A stretch of 9,386 bases of DNA. It comes from Blastocatellia bacterium (lineage in GTDB: Bacteria > Acidobacteriota > Blastocatellia > Pyrinomonadales > Pyrinomonadaceae). Location of the stretch: the NCBI GenBank assembly GCA_003175865.1, contig PSRF01000380.1, positions 1 to 9,386 of the forward strand, written 5' to 3'. Made by a program: the position numbers and the translations under genes. A model generated the notes under the pieces. The model was not told the DNA's origin and searched no databases. It saw only the letters and a program-made list of their open reading frames with translations. Of this stretch, positions 1-7,603 are shown piece by piece (the stretch's first letter is position 1; every line of letters starts with the position of its first letter).

Positions 1-1838
1 AGACCATTGTCGGAAATGCCGCAAAGCGGTGAACGCAACACCGCGGCGAGTGCAATCTCGTCTGTTCGGTTGTCGAGAAAACGGAGAAGTTGAATCAGAT
101 CGGAGATCTCGTCACGTTCATAAAAACCACGGCCCAGCACGGTCTGATAAGGAATATTTGCGTGACGGAATGCAATCTCGTAAGTCTGTACCTGTGTCAT
201 CGCACGAAACAGCAAAGCAATGTCGTTGTACTTGAGCTGCGGATTCTCAGCCAACAACGAGTTAATGCGAATCGCGAGTTGTTGGGCGTCGAGCTCACGC
301 AGGTCTCTTTCGTTTCGCGCTTCGTAACTGTGCTCAGGGGATTTCGTGCTGACCAGGAATTCGACTAATGGACCAACGTCGTCCTGCTCACGTTTTGGTT
401 CACTGGATTCATGATCGACGTAGCCGAGCGTTCGTAGCACCGATTTGTCGGAGGATGGGGCATCCTCTTCTGGTTGAAACAATCGTTCAAAGAGATAGTT
501 GAAGAAGTGGATCAATGAAGGCTGGCTACGAAAATTCTGCAGCAGAGGCTTTCGCACGCCACCAGCTTCAACCATTAGCTCGGTCATGTTTTGAAAAACC
601 GTCACATCAGCACCGCGAAAACCGTAGATTGACTGCTTCGGATCTCCAACGATGAATAGATTTACGCTGTTTCGTTTTTGAGACAGTACGAGCCGTTCCA
701 GCAACTGTTTCTGTACTGCGTTTGTGTCCTGGAACTCGTCAACGAGGAAGAATCGATATCGCTCAGCCGTGCGACTCAACATGGCAGGTTGCTCAAGCAG
801 TGCGAGTGTGCGCAACTCCAAGTCATCAAAGTCTAGTGCGGAGATCTTTTGCTTCTCTTCTTTGAAGCGGTCATCAATTCGTGTGAGGACGTTGATCATC
901 TCGAGCGCGTAGCCTCTGGCGAACACGTCCAGGCAGAGCTGGGGCACTTGTCCCAGTAGTTCCTTGTCCCAAACGAGAGCGTCGAGTGCGTGGACATGAT
1001 CTGCGATTGGTGAGCGTGCCTGCGGACGAAAGTCCTCGCGAAAATTCTCGACTGCCTGACAATAATCTGCGAGCTGCTCGTGTGCGGGAACTTTGCTGAG
1101 GAGTTGTCGCACGCTGGGCCATTCATCGACGACTCGCTGGCGATTGCTTCTTGCTGCAGGCGTAGTGCGTGGAACCGATAAAAAACTATCCATGGCGCTA
1201 TCGAGTTCCTCAAGCAATTCGTCGAGTTGTTCTTCTGCCGTATGGCTACTTGCCGTGGTTAATGCAAGCTGTTCCAGCGACAGCCCCTTGCCGCGAACTT
1301 CTCGATAGAGTTGAGCAAGACCGTCGGCCAGTCTCGCTCGGCCGACGCCTAGTGTCAGACGCGAAACATCGAGGTGGCCTCCGCTAATGAACTCTGAAAG
1401 AACCTCTTCAACGACCGCGTCGAGCAACATTGCCGTACGATGTTCATCGAGCAGTACAAACTGAGGATCAACGCGAGCCTCAACAGGAAATTCTCGGAGA
1501 AGTCTGACGCAGAACCCGTGAATGGTAGTTATAACGGCTCCGTCGAGTGTGCGTTTGTATTTCAGCCACTGCGGTCGCTCAGTGGTTGAAGTGGCTTGAA
1601 GTATTGAGTTGAGTTCGTCGCGGAGACGCTCGCGCATTTCGTTAGCCGCGCGATTGGTGAATGTGATGGCGACAATCTGATCGATATTCAGTTTGTGCGT
1701 GCGGAGAATGTGAAGAAAGCGCTCGACAAGAACGGTTGTCTTTCCAGAACCTGGACCAGCCGTAACTGAGACATGCTTTGAAAGCTCGTGCGCGGCTGAT
1801 TGTTGTTCAGGAAGTAGTTCGCGCTTGTTCTCAGACAT
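1..1838 (-). CDS. addA: AddA-type UvrD/Rep superfamily 1 helicase, partial (N-terminal 612 residues)
   Basis: This is the predicted ATP-dependent 3'-5' helicase subunit of an AddAB (RexAB) helicase-nuclease that processes double-strand DNA ends for homologous recombination. The reading frame is open from the ATG at 1838 to the left edge. Superfamily 1 motifs appear in order: Q-motif region near residue 12, Walker A GPGSGKT at 28-34, motif Ia TFTNRAANEM at 59-68, TIHGFC at 105-110, the AddA-typical LDFDDL at 335-340, Walker B VDEFQDT at 366-372, GDPKQSIYGFRGAD at 398-411, NFRS at 435-438, and a motif IV-region stretch near 537-590. An in-frame TGA lies three codons upstream, so the start is this ATG or a TTG two codons earlier; no clear Shine-Dalgarno precedes it. 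Family members are about 1,100-1,250 residues, so roughly half is missing, including motifs V-VI and any C-terminal PD-(D/E)XK nuclease. The AddB-like neighbour favours AddA over plain UvrD or PcrA. Confidence 0.87.
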   Translation of the reverse strand, partial: MSENKRELLPEQQSAAHELSKHVSVTAGPGSGKTTVLVERFLHILRTHKLNIDQIVAITFTNRAANEMRERLRDELNSILQATSTTERPQWLKYKRTLDGAVITTIHGFCVRLLREFPVEARVDPQFVLLDEHRTAMLLDAVVEEVLSEFISGGHLDVSRLTLGVGRARLADGLAQLYREVRGKGLSLEQLALTTASSHTAEEQLDELLEELDSAMDSFLSVPRTTPAARSNRQRVVDEWPSVRQLLSKVPAHEQLADYCQAVENFREDFRPQARSPIADHVHALDALVWDKELLGQVPQLCLDVFARGYALEMINVLTRIDDRFKEEKQKISALDFDDLELRTLALLEQPAMLSRTAERYRFFLVDEFQDTNAVQKQLLERLVLSQKRNSVNLFIVGDPKQSIYGFRGADVTVFQNMTELMVEAGGVRKPLLQNFRSQPSLIHFFNYLFERLFQPEEDAPSSDKSVLRTLGYVDHESSEPKREQDDVGPLVEFLVSTKSPEHSYEARNERDLRELDAQQLAIRINSLLAENPQLKYNDIALLFRAMTQVQTYEIAFRHANIPYQTVLGRGFYERDEISDLIQLLRFLDNRTDEIALAAVLRSPLCGISDNG

Positions 1839-1860
1839 TTGCAATCATTTAAAAGATTTG

Positions 1861-1960
1861 CGGAAGGAAGGGTGGGTTGCCCGCTTACCTTCACATCACA
1901 GATCTTGGTTCAATAATCAAGACTCTTTTATTTTGAGAATGCGGAGCGAGCCACCCTTAC
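1861..1960. repeat. REP-like GC-rich palindromic sequence between addB and addA
   Basis: The 174-bp gap between the two Add genes has two GC-rich blocks in otherwise AT-rich sequence. The block at 1863-1892 can fold: GAAGG (1863-1867) pairs with CCTTC (1888-1892), AAG (1868-1870) with CTT (1884-1886) after a one-base bulge, and GGG (1874-1876) with CCC (1880-1882). The octamer AAGGGTGG at 1868-1875 recurs as a perfect inverted copy at 1951-1958, 75 bp away, and both copies continue into related GC-rich sequence ending in CCGC or CCCGC. This looks like a pair of divergent dispersed palindromic units in opposite orientation. The folded block ends about 25 bp upstream of the addA start, so in a shared transcript it could affect addA translation or mRNA stability. 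Family membership cannot be shown from this window. Confidence 0.4.
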
Positions 1961-2012
1961 TGCAACTAACTTAACTTGATACTTTATTCCAACAGCCTCA
2001 AGCCAAAGTGCG

Positions 2013-5000
2013 CTATTGCCATCTCTTTGGCTCAATTCGATCTCTGTTGTACCGACACATCGCGCTGAAGTCACAGAAACGACAGGTCTTCGTTCTCTCT
2101 GATGGATTCACTAAAAACTTGCCCGCGCGAATTTGATCCACAAAGTCCCAAAGTTTTGCGATCACCTCGGCGCGAATCTGCTGCCATTCGTCATCGCTGA
2201 TAATGGCGTTAACATTCGATTTTAGATTGTAGTAGGCCTTCTTACTCGCTCGATGCAGACCCTTGTTGCGACGATCTTTACCGCCACGGATCGTGTAGTA
2301 ACCACCGCCTGCGATCTCGTGGCCAGGCAGGATCACCTTTTCAAGGGCTTCCAGATAAATCGGAATCTGCAAATTTCTACCTGTGCGGATGTCTTCTTTA
2401 GAGCTGCCCTGGCTGAGTTTGTAATCGTAAGCAACCAGTGTGTCGTCATCTGCGACATCAACACGATCGATCTGCCCGTTGAACTTAATCGACTCGGTGC
2501 CAACAAACGTGTCTCGAGTCAGTTCCAGAGGTTGATCGGTAGAATCAGGATCCTTGGCCGAAGATCTCGAACCGCCAAAAGCAATTTCAAAGTACGCTGG
2601 TAATACTCCTTTCACCTGGCCTTCTTCCTGGATATCAAGTTCATACCGAAGGACCTGCTCAAGAAGAATTTTTCGAATCTCACGATCAATCTTCCAGATC
2701 TGACGATTCAGCGGTGGGACTACCCGCTCATGTTGATCGAAAACCTCATCGGCGATGTGAAGCAGTTCAGCGCGCAGGTTTTGCAGGTCAGCTTTGCGCA
2801 AAAACTCACGTCGATGTCGTTCAAAAAATCGACGAAGAATGTCATGTAAGAGTTTTCCGGCATCAATTGCCTGCAGGTCCAAAGCGGCTTCGCCTCGCGG
2901 CTCAAGTTTCAGCACTCGCTGTGCAAAGAAACTGTAAGCGCAATTTCCGAACTTACTGAGACCACTGGCACTGTAAACGTATTCTGGTCCGAACTTCTTT
3001 TGTAGAAGTTGGAGCAATTGCGGATCTGTGATAACGCCATCGTACGCTCCAAAGTGCGGTCCAGCTCGTTCGCGCTCTATCTCAATACGCCGAAGCGCGA
3101 GGTCACTGATGTAGCCATCGTTCCTTGCGAGAGTTAGCAGTCGTTTGATCTGGGGCAGCACTAACAGTCGTTGTCTTTCCGCACGCTGGAGGTTGCGTTG
3201 CTGTTGACGAACAAGCGCGACTCGCAACTCGTCAGCACTAGAGGACTCTTCTATTTCCTTTCCATCGTAATCGCGTCGCACAGTTTCAGAGGTAAGTTCA
3301 AACGGTGCGATTGCCCGTCTGAGTTCATCGATGTAGTACGATGCAACAGTTTCGCTGTCGTCTTCCAAGACCAATGGTCTCGTCAAGTAAAGACGATCAG
3401 TAGCACGACACGCTGATTGATAAAAGTAATGTTCTTCCTTCAGCAAAGTCGCTGGCGAGATGTCTTCAAGCGCCAGGCCATAATGCTTCAAACGTTCGCG
3501 TTCTTCGTGTGGATAAATCCAATCTCGTGACACTCGCAGCGGAAATCCGCCTTCAATAAGCCCGGCTACGAAAACCGCACGAAACCGCAGACCGCGTACA
3601 TCCGTAGCTTCAAGAACGCGTAGGCCACCACGATCAGCTGTCGATAGAACCTGCGATTGTGAATTTAGCGCGCGATGACTTTCGGCTATGAAGGTCGAGA
3701 GTGGTGTCGAATGTTGACGCGAGTTAGCGACAAGCTGAAGCTCATCGGACATTTCGATGCTCTTGATTGCTGCGACCAATGCACGTCGCAAAGACTCGAG
3801 CGCATTGAAATTAAGAAGAATCTGCGGAAGTTCGTCAGTATCTTTGCTGCTGCGAATTGGTTTCACAATTTGATCACGAAAGCAAAACTGGTCCAACAGC
3901 CGCATTAAACTGTGTCGCAAATCAGCCGGTCTGCCTTCGCGAGGCACCAGCACAATCAACTCAGAAAAGCGTTGGATTACAAGCGCTGCCCATGCTAGTG
4001 AAGCTGGATGAACGTCCCTGGACGGGCGTCGTTTTTTTTCAACACCGGCATCATCAACTTTTGCGGTTTCAGCATTTTCGATTTGATCCGAAATATCAGC
4101 ATCGCGATCGGGTGCGGCTGCATCAATATTCAGCAATTCTTTTGTTGCCTCAGCCTGGGGGAGTTCTTTGATCAGTTTTTCTGCACGTGCCAGCCATGCG
4201 CCAACTGGTAGATCACTACCAACGTAAGCAAAAGCGTTCTCGAGTGAGTCAGCATCCCAAAACCCGATACGATACCGGCGCTTCATTGGCGCAACGTTCG
4301 TATTATCGGAATCACTTAACAGTGACGTGTATCTTTCATTAAACTGCGCCGAGAGTGTCTCTAGTTCCTCGTCTCCTAACCGGAAGTACTCTGATTTGAT
4401 CAGGTCCGCCAGATCAGAAAGTCGTAAGCCTGGTGACTCCTGAGTCTGCGGCTTTTCAAGTAGCTCGAGCAGTTTAAGTACGGCGCGTGTTGCGGGAACA
4501 TCAACACTCTCGACGCGAAACTCCAGACTGCAGGGCACTCCTTCTTCTTTCATGACGCGCGCAATTGTTTGTGCATAAGAAGCACGCTGGCGTACGACCA
4601 GCGCGATGTCTGCCAGGTTGTACTTTTCCAGCAGCACGAGTCTCTTTATCTCGCGCGCAATGGTTCGGATTTCGGTATCCCGATCGCCACACTCGAAGTA
4701 GTGAATGTGGGGTTGTTCTTGTGTTTCCTGGTTCGTTGATTCTGAAATTTCCGGGTTGAAGAGATTTTCTCTTAGAAAACCGAGAACCCCATTTGTTTGT
4801 TTTTGCCCGGTGTTTTGAATGGTTTCGAATGAAGTTATCGCCTCGAGTTGTGCGACTGTTTCCTGAAAGGGTTTAAAGATTTCGGGATTGCGTTGATCGT
4901 GGTTGAGATTCACCACCGTTTCAGGAATCTGCGGAATCAACTCACGAAGGATTGCTCCCTGGACCGGAGTGAAATCAAAGAATCCATCAAGAACAAGTAG

Positions 5001-5678
5001 TTCGACATTTCGCAGCCAGGGAACGTTGACGTTGATACCTTCAATCTCGCCTTGCAAGACACGAAGAGCACGCAATTGATCGTTGTCGTCTTCGGTTAAC
5101 TGATTACTCGTTAGCAAGTCGAAGTAGGTCGAATAGATCAGACCCACCTCTTTATCAAAGTCGATCTGCGTGTTCGGTCCGGCCATTGGTGCAACGTCTG
5201 CAGCGCGTGAAGCAATGATCTGACTAACTTCGGCAGGAGTTTTAGCGGAGCGCTGAATCTCGCCGATCAATGTCGCGATCGTGTTCACGCAGCCTTCACG
5301 ACGAGCGAGTGGTTCGAGGGCTTTTAGTTTTCCGGCCGTCAGCAGTTGAGCGAGTATTTGTGAAACGAGACTTCGCCTCAGTGGCAACTCTTCACGATCG
5401 ATGGGAATACGTGGCGGTAATAAGTTGCCGTGTTCATCTTGAGCGGTCGAAATGATCTTTCTGACAAAGCCGCGAAATAGATAGACGGGTAGTTCTCCCC
5501 AAACACCGCGATTCTTTGTACCGTCGAGAATACCTTGAGTTACGACTTCGAGGAGAGGGTGCGACGCTGCGAGATAGACAAATGAGTTACTTCGGTTTTC
5601 AGCGACGAGTTGAGCACAACGTTCAATAAGTTGAGCGCGATTGTTGCCGAGGAGAGGACCGAGCAGGATGGTATTCAT
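2013..5678 (-). CDS. addB: AddB-like helicase-nuclease subunit with PD-(D/E)XK nuclease and Fe-S staple
   Basis: At 1221 residues this is close to Bacillus AddB in length. AddB pairs with AddA, contributes one nuclease domain and has an inactive helicase-like core. The C-terminal RecB-family nuclease is complete: His945 in KLLHDILRRFF, Asp1071 in GQIDRVD, Asp1085 and Lys1087 in YDYK, and Gln1104/Tyr1108 in QIPIY. Cys913 together with Cys1199, Cys1202 and Cys1208 (CX2CX5C) reproduces the four-cysteine 4Fe-4S staple that closes this domain in AddB. Helicase-like remnants are visible at about 694-713 (GLRFRAVFVAGLIEGGFP) and 750-768. The N-terminal site where other AddBs have a Walker A reads GPLLGNNRAQ (7-16) and lacks GK[S/T], so ATP binding there is probably lost. 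A charged linker spans about 508-556 and includes an A8 tract. The ATG lies four bases from a heptamer array and has no Shine-Dalgarno. Confidence 0.9.
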   Translation of the reverse strand: MNTILLGPLLGNNRAQLIERCAQLVAENRSNSFVYLAASHPLLEVVTQGILDGTKNRGVWGELPVYLFRGFVRKIISTAQDEHGNLLPPRIPIDREELPLRRSLVSQILAQLLTAGKLKALEPLARREGCVNTIATLIGEIQRSAKTPAEVSQIIASRAADVAPMAGPNTQIDFDKEVGLIYSTYFDLLTSNQLTEDDNDQLRALRVLQGEIEGINVNVPWLRNVELLVLDGFFDFTPVQGAILRELIPQIPETVVNLNHDQRNPEIFKPFQETVAQLEAITSFETIQNTGQKQTNGVLGFLRENLFNPEISESTNQETQEQPHIHYFECGDRDTEIRTIAREIKRLVLLEKYNLADIALVVRQRASYAQTIARVMKEEGVPCSLEFRVESVDVPATRAVLKLLELLEKPQTQESPGLRLSDLADLIKSEYFRLGDEELETLSAQFNERYTSLLSDSDNTNVAPMKRRYRIGFWDADSLENAFAYVGSDLPVGAWLARAEKLIKELPQAEATKELLNIDAAAPDRDADISDQIENAETAKVDDAGVEKKRRPSRDVHPASLAWAALVIQRFSELIVLVPREGRPADLRHSLMRLLDQFCFRDQIVKPIRSSKDTDELPQILLNFNALESLRRALVAAIKSIEMSDELQLVANSRQHSTPLSTFIAESHRALNSQSQVLSTADRGGLRVLEATDVRGLRFRAVFVAGLIEGGFPLRVSRDWIYPHEERERLKHYGLALEDISPATLLKEEHYFYQSACRATDRLYLTRPLVLEDDSETVASYYIDELRRAIAPFELTSETVRRDYDGKEIEESSSADELRVALVRQQQRNLQRAERQRLLVLPQIKRLLTLARNDGYISDLALRRIEIERERAGPHFGAYDGVITDPQLLQLLQKKFGPEYVYSASGLSKFGNCAYSFFAQRVLKLEPRGEAALDLQAIDAGKLLHDILRRFFERHRREFLRKADLQNLRAELLHIADEVFDQHERVVPPLNRQIWKIDREIRKILLEQVLRYELDIQEEGQVKGVLPAYFEIAFGGSRSSAKDPDSTDQPLELTRDTFVGTESIKFNGQIDRVDVADDDTLVAYDYKLSQGSSKEDIRTGRNLQIPIYLEALEKVILPGHEIAGGGYYTIRGGKDRRNKGLHRASKKAYYNLKSNVNAIISDDEWQQIRAEVIAKLWDFVDQIRAGKFLVNPSERTKTCRFCDFSAMCRYNRDRIEPKRWQ

Positions 5679-5682
5679 TTTC

Positions 5683-5858
5683 GATTTCTGATTTTTGATT
5701 TTTGATTGGTAGTTATCGTCACGTTGAATCTGAACAGCAGCATTCCCAAATTGTTTTAGACCAGGTGCATCTCAAGTTCACAGTTTTACCTTCAAGGACC
5801 ATAGCATTCAAAGGTTTTGACTCCGAACAAAGCAATCAAAAATCAAAAATTAAAAATC
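5683..5858. repeat. 176-bp element bounded by inverted heptamer arrays
   Basis: The rmuC-addB gap is almost exactly filled by this structure. The left arm (5683-5710) is four 7-bp units, GATTTCT GATTTTT GATTTTT GATTGGT on the plus strand. The right arm (5831-5858) is the mirror image, AGCAATC AAAAATC AAAAATT AAAAATC. The arms are inverted copies matching at 25 of 28 positions, with an unbroken 18-bp match between 5691-5708 and 5833-5850. They enclose 120 bp without a recognisable gene. The right arm starts three bases beyond the rmuC stop codon and the left arm ends four bases before the addB start codon. The arms could pair in RNA as an AU-rich stem, or be termini of a small non-autonomous element, but I found no target-site duplication. 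The repeat itself is read directly; any role is inference. Confidence 0.75.
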
Positions 5859-5861
5859 ACT

Positions 5862-7355
5862 TCAGGCGTTTTGTGATTTCAACAATGGCAATTCCTCAGC
5901 CATTTCCTCTTCGGCGTCGCTTTCGGCCGCTACAATCTCCGGAAACAGTCCACCTTCATCGAGCGCCAGAAAACGGGTCGCTTTATCGATAGGTTCAGCA
6001 ATATCGATGTCATCACCGGCGATGGCACCAATCTCCTTGAATTTCCTCGCGGTGCGCAACACACGTCCTTCAAGAGAACCAACACCACGGTTATAAGCCT
6101 CGAGTGCACGATCCAAACCTTTGCCAATGTCAGCGAAGTGGTTTGTGAAAGTGCGTAGGCGGTCGTACAACTCCTTTCCGAGTTTGCTTACCTCGTGCGC
6201 GTTTTCGGCCATCTGTTCCTGTCGCCAGCCGTACGAAACAGCCCGCAACAAAGCGATCAGTGTTGTTGGTGTGGCGATGATTACACGTTGACTAATGCCG
6301 TCTTCAATCAACTTTGGATCGTTCTCGAGTGCTGCGCTGTAGAACGACTCGCCAGGTAGAAACAGCAAAACGAACTCTGGAGTCGGCTGAACTGTTTCCC
6401 AGTAAGACTTTCGGCTCAAAGTGGTGATGTGGTTGCGAACGAGACGAGCGTGATCTTTCAAGCGCGCTACACGCACTTCGTCATCCGTCGTGGAAATAGA
6501 CTCATAAAACGCCTCGAAGGGGACCTTCGAGTCGACAACGATTGTGCGATTACCTGGCAACCTGACAATCAGATCGGGCCGAATGCGGCTTTCTTCTGTA
6601 GGAACAGTTTCCTGCTCGACGAAATCGCAGTATTCCAACATCCCGGCCAGCTCAACGACGCGCCTTAATTGAATTTCGCCCCAGCGTCCACGCACGTGAG
6701 GTACGCGCAACGCTTTCACTAGATTTCCTGTTTCAGCTTGTAGTTGCGATTGACTCGAGGACAGCGACTTTATTTGTTCACGTAATTCCGAATAAGCCCC
6801 CGCGCGAGTCTTTTCCAGTTCACCGATCTTGTTGTCGACTTTCTCGATTGAGTCTTTTAAAGGTTTGACGAGTTCATCGATTGCTTGCCGGCGCCTCTCT
6901 AGATCGCCTTTTGCATTTTCCTGAAATTTTTGCAGGTTCTCCTTTGCGAGTTCGAGAAACGATTGGTTGTTACTGCGAAGCGCGTCGGCGGAAAGAGCTT
7001 TGAATGCATCTGCGAGTTTTTCTTCGGCGCTACTCAACAGATCGAGTTTTTCCTGGTTTGTGCGGCGCTCTTCTTCGAGTCGAGTTTGGACAGCAGAGAG
7101 TTCGGCGAGTGCCTGGGCATTCTCTGCGCGAAGTCCATCGCTTTGTGCCGCTTCGCGATCGAATGCTACTCGCAGTTCGTTGAGTTGTGATTCTTTGCCC
7201 GCAAGTCGTTCGGAGAGTGTGGCGACTTCGGTGTTACGTTCGTTGCGACCGCGATTGTATTCGTATTTGAGTTTGGTGCGAGTGATGACCCAGCAAACAA
7301 AGGCACCAGCGACGATCCCGAGGATCAGCAGTAACGAGCCAAACAGAATTTCCAT
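5862..7355 (-). CDS. rmuC: RmuC family protein (DNA recombination protein RmuC)
   Basis: RmuC is a predicted nuclease-fold protein first linked in E. coli to limiting inversions at short inverted repeats. Its biochemical activity is still poorly defined. The protein has 497 residues. An N-terminal hydrophobic segment (about 3-24) followed by basic residues should anchor it in the inner membrane with the rest in the cytoplasm. Residues about 35-215 are charged and heptad-like, a long coiled coil. The conserved RmuC domain (about 216-440) contains RGRWGEIQLRRVVELAGM (222-239), and RPDLIVRLPG followed by VVDSK, placing Asp261, Asp275 and Lys277 as the likely PD-(D/E)XK-type residues. LLFLPGESFYSAAL (330-343) and the region ATPTTLIALLRAVSYGWRQE (361-380) are also typical. 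The C-terminus is acidic. GAGAG lies 9 bp upstream of the ATG as a weak ribosome binding site. The stop sits three bases from a heptamer array. Confidence 0.95.
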   Translation of the reverse strand: MEILFGSLLLILGIVAGAFVCWVITRTKLKYEYNRGRNERNTEVATLSERLAGKESQLNELRVAFDREAAQSDGLRAENAQALAELSAVQTRLEEERRTNQEKLDLLSSAEEKLADAFKALSADALRSNNQSFLELAKENLQKFQENAKGDLERRRQAIDELVKPLKDSIEKVDNKIGELEKTRAGAYSELREQIKSLSSSQSQLQAETGNLVKALRVPHVRGRWGEIQLRRVVELAGMLEYCDFVEQETVPTEESRIRPDLIVRLPGNRTIVVDSKVPFEAFYESISTTDDEVRVARLKDHARLVRNHITTLSRKSYWETVQPTPEFVLLFLPGESFYSAALENDPKLIEDGISQRVIIATPTTLIALLRAVSYGWRQEQMAENAHEVSKLGKELYDRLRTFTNHFADIGKGLDRALEAYNRGVGSLEGRVLRTARKFKEIGAIAGDDIDIAEPIDKATRFLALDEGGLFPEIVAAESDAEEEMAEELPLLKSQNA

Positions 7356-7603
7356 TCACTTAGACTCTCGATGACATGTATGTAGCTCACGTCAGTGTAG
7401 CAGGTTGTGTTTCGTAAGCGAAACGTTCTGCCGTCCGCGGGCCGTTAAATATTTTGTTGCCGCTTGTTGCACGTAAGAACAGCAGCGAAGCGACTGGACA
7501 ATCTTTCGGGGCGCGCTTGTTTAATATGCAGCAAGTTAAAAATTCTTCCGCTTTTCCCCTTCCAGACTTGCTCCAACCTTCGACAGTTGAATATTGGGAC
7601 TGA
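7356..7603. other. 248-bp intergenic region upstream of rmuC
   Basis: There is no convincing gene here. The only open frame (7387-7635, minus) overlaps the end of the zinc-ribbon gene and has no domain or composition suggesting a protein. The rmuC-proximal end holds the palindrome and promoter-like sequence annotated separately. The middle (about 7431-7520) is relatively GC-rich with a small AT patch near 7445-7456. On the minus strand it has the direct repeat GCAACAA twice, 11 bp apart. The end next to the zinc-ribbon gene shows no clear hairpin plus T-run terminator. Confidence 0.5.
7394..7424 (-). promoter_or_regulatory. Possible rmuC promoter -10 with upstream palindrome
   Basis: On the minus strand TGCTACACT ends at 7394. 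It offers a -10 hexamer TACACT (7394-7399) preceded by an extended-10-like TG, about 39 bp before the rmuC start codon. The -35 match at 17-bp spacing is poor (TTCGCT, three of six). Just upstream is a perfect 6-bp inverted repeat, GTTTCG-TAAG-CGAAAC (7409-7424), which overlaps the -35 position and could be an operator or a small hairpin. The evidence is pattern only. Confidence 0.28.

Noticed and set aside
1..1838. addA as a pseudogene, since no complete frame is present
   Set aside because: The frame is uninterrupted for 612 codons with all expected helicase motifs; it is simply cut by the window edge.
1688..1894. 68-residue minus-strand open frame across the addA start
   Set aside because: It lies in another frame over the Walker A region of addA and translates part of the REP-like repeat; there is no independent support.
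1904..1921. Small hairpin CTTGGTT-CAAT-AATCAAG as a terminator for addB
   Set aside because: The T-rich run follows it only on the plus strand, whereas the genes are on the minus strand, and the stem is short with one wobble pair.
2253..2603. 116-residue plus-strand open frame
   Set aside because: It is antisense to the conserved nuclease domain of AddB, with residues such as Asp1071 and Lys1087 encoded on the other strand. The other plus-strand frames in the window were dismissed for the same reason.
5683..5858. CRISPR array
   Set aside because: The units are contiguous 7-mers without spacers of regular length, and the two arrays are in opposite orientation.
5678..5863. Target-site duplication flanking the inverted heptamer element
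   Set aside because: The flanks (TTTTC on the left, ACTTC on the right) are not an identical repeat, so insertion by transposition is not demonstrated.
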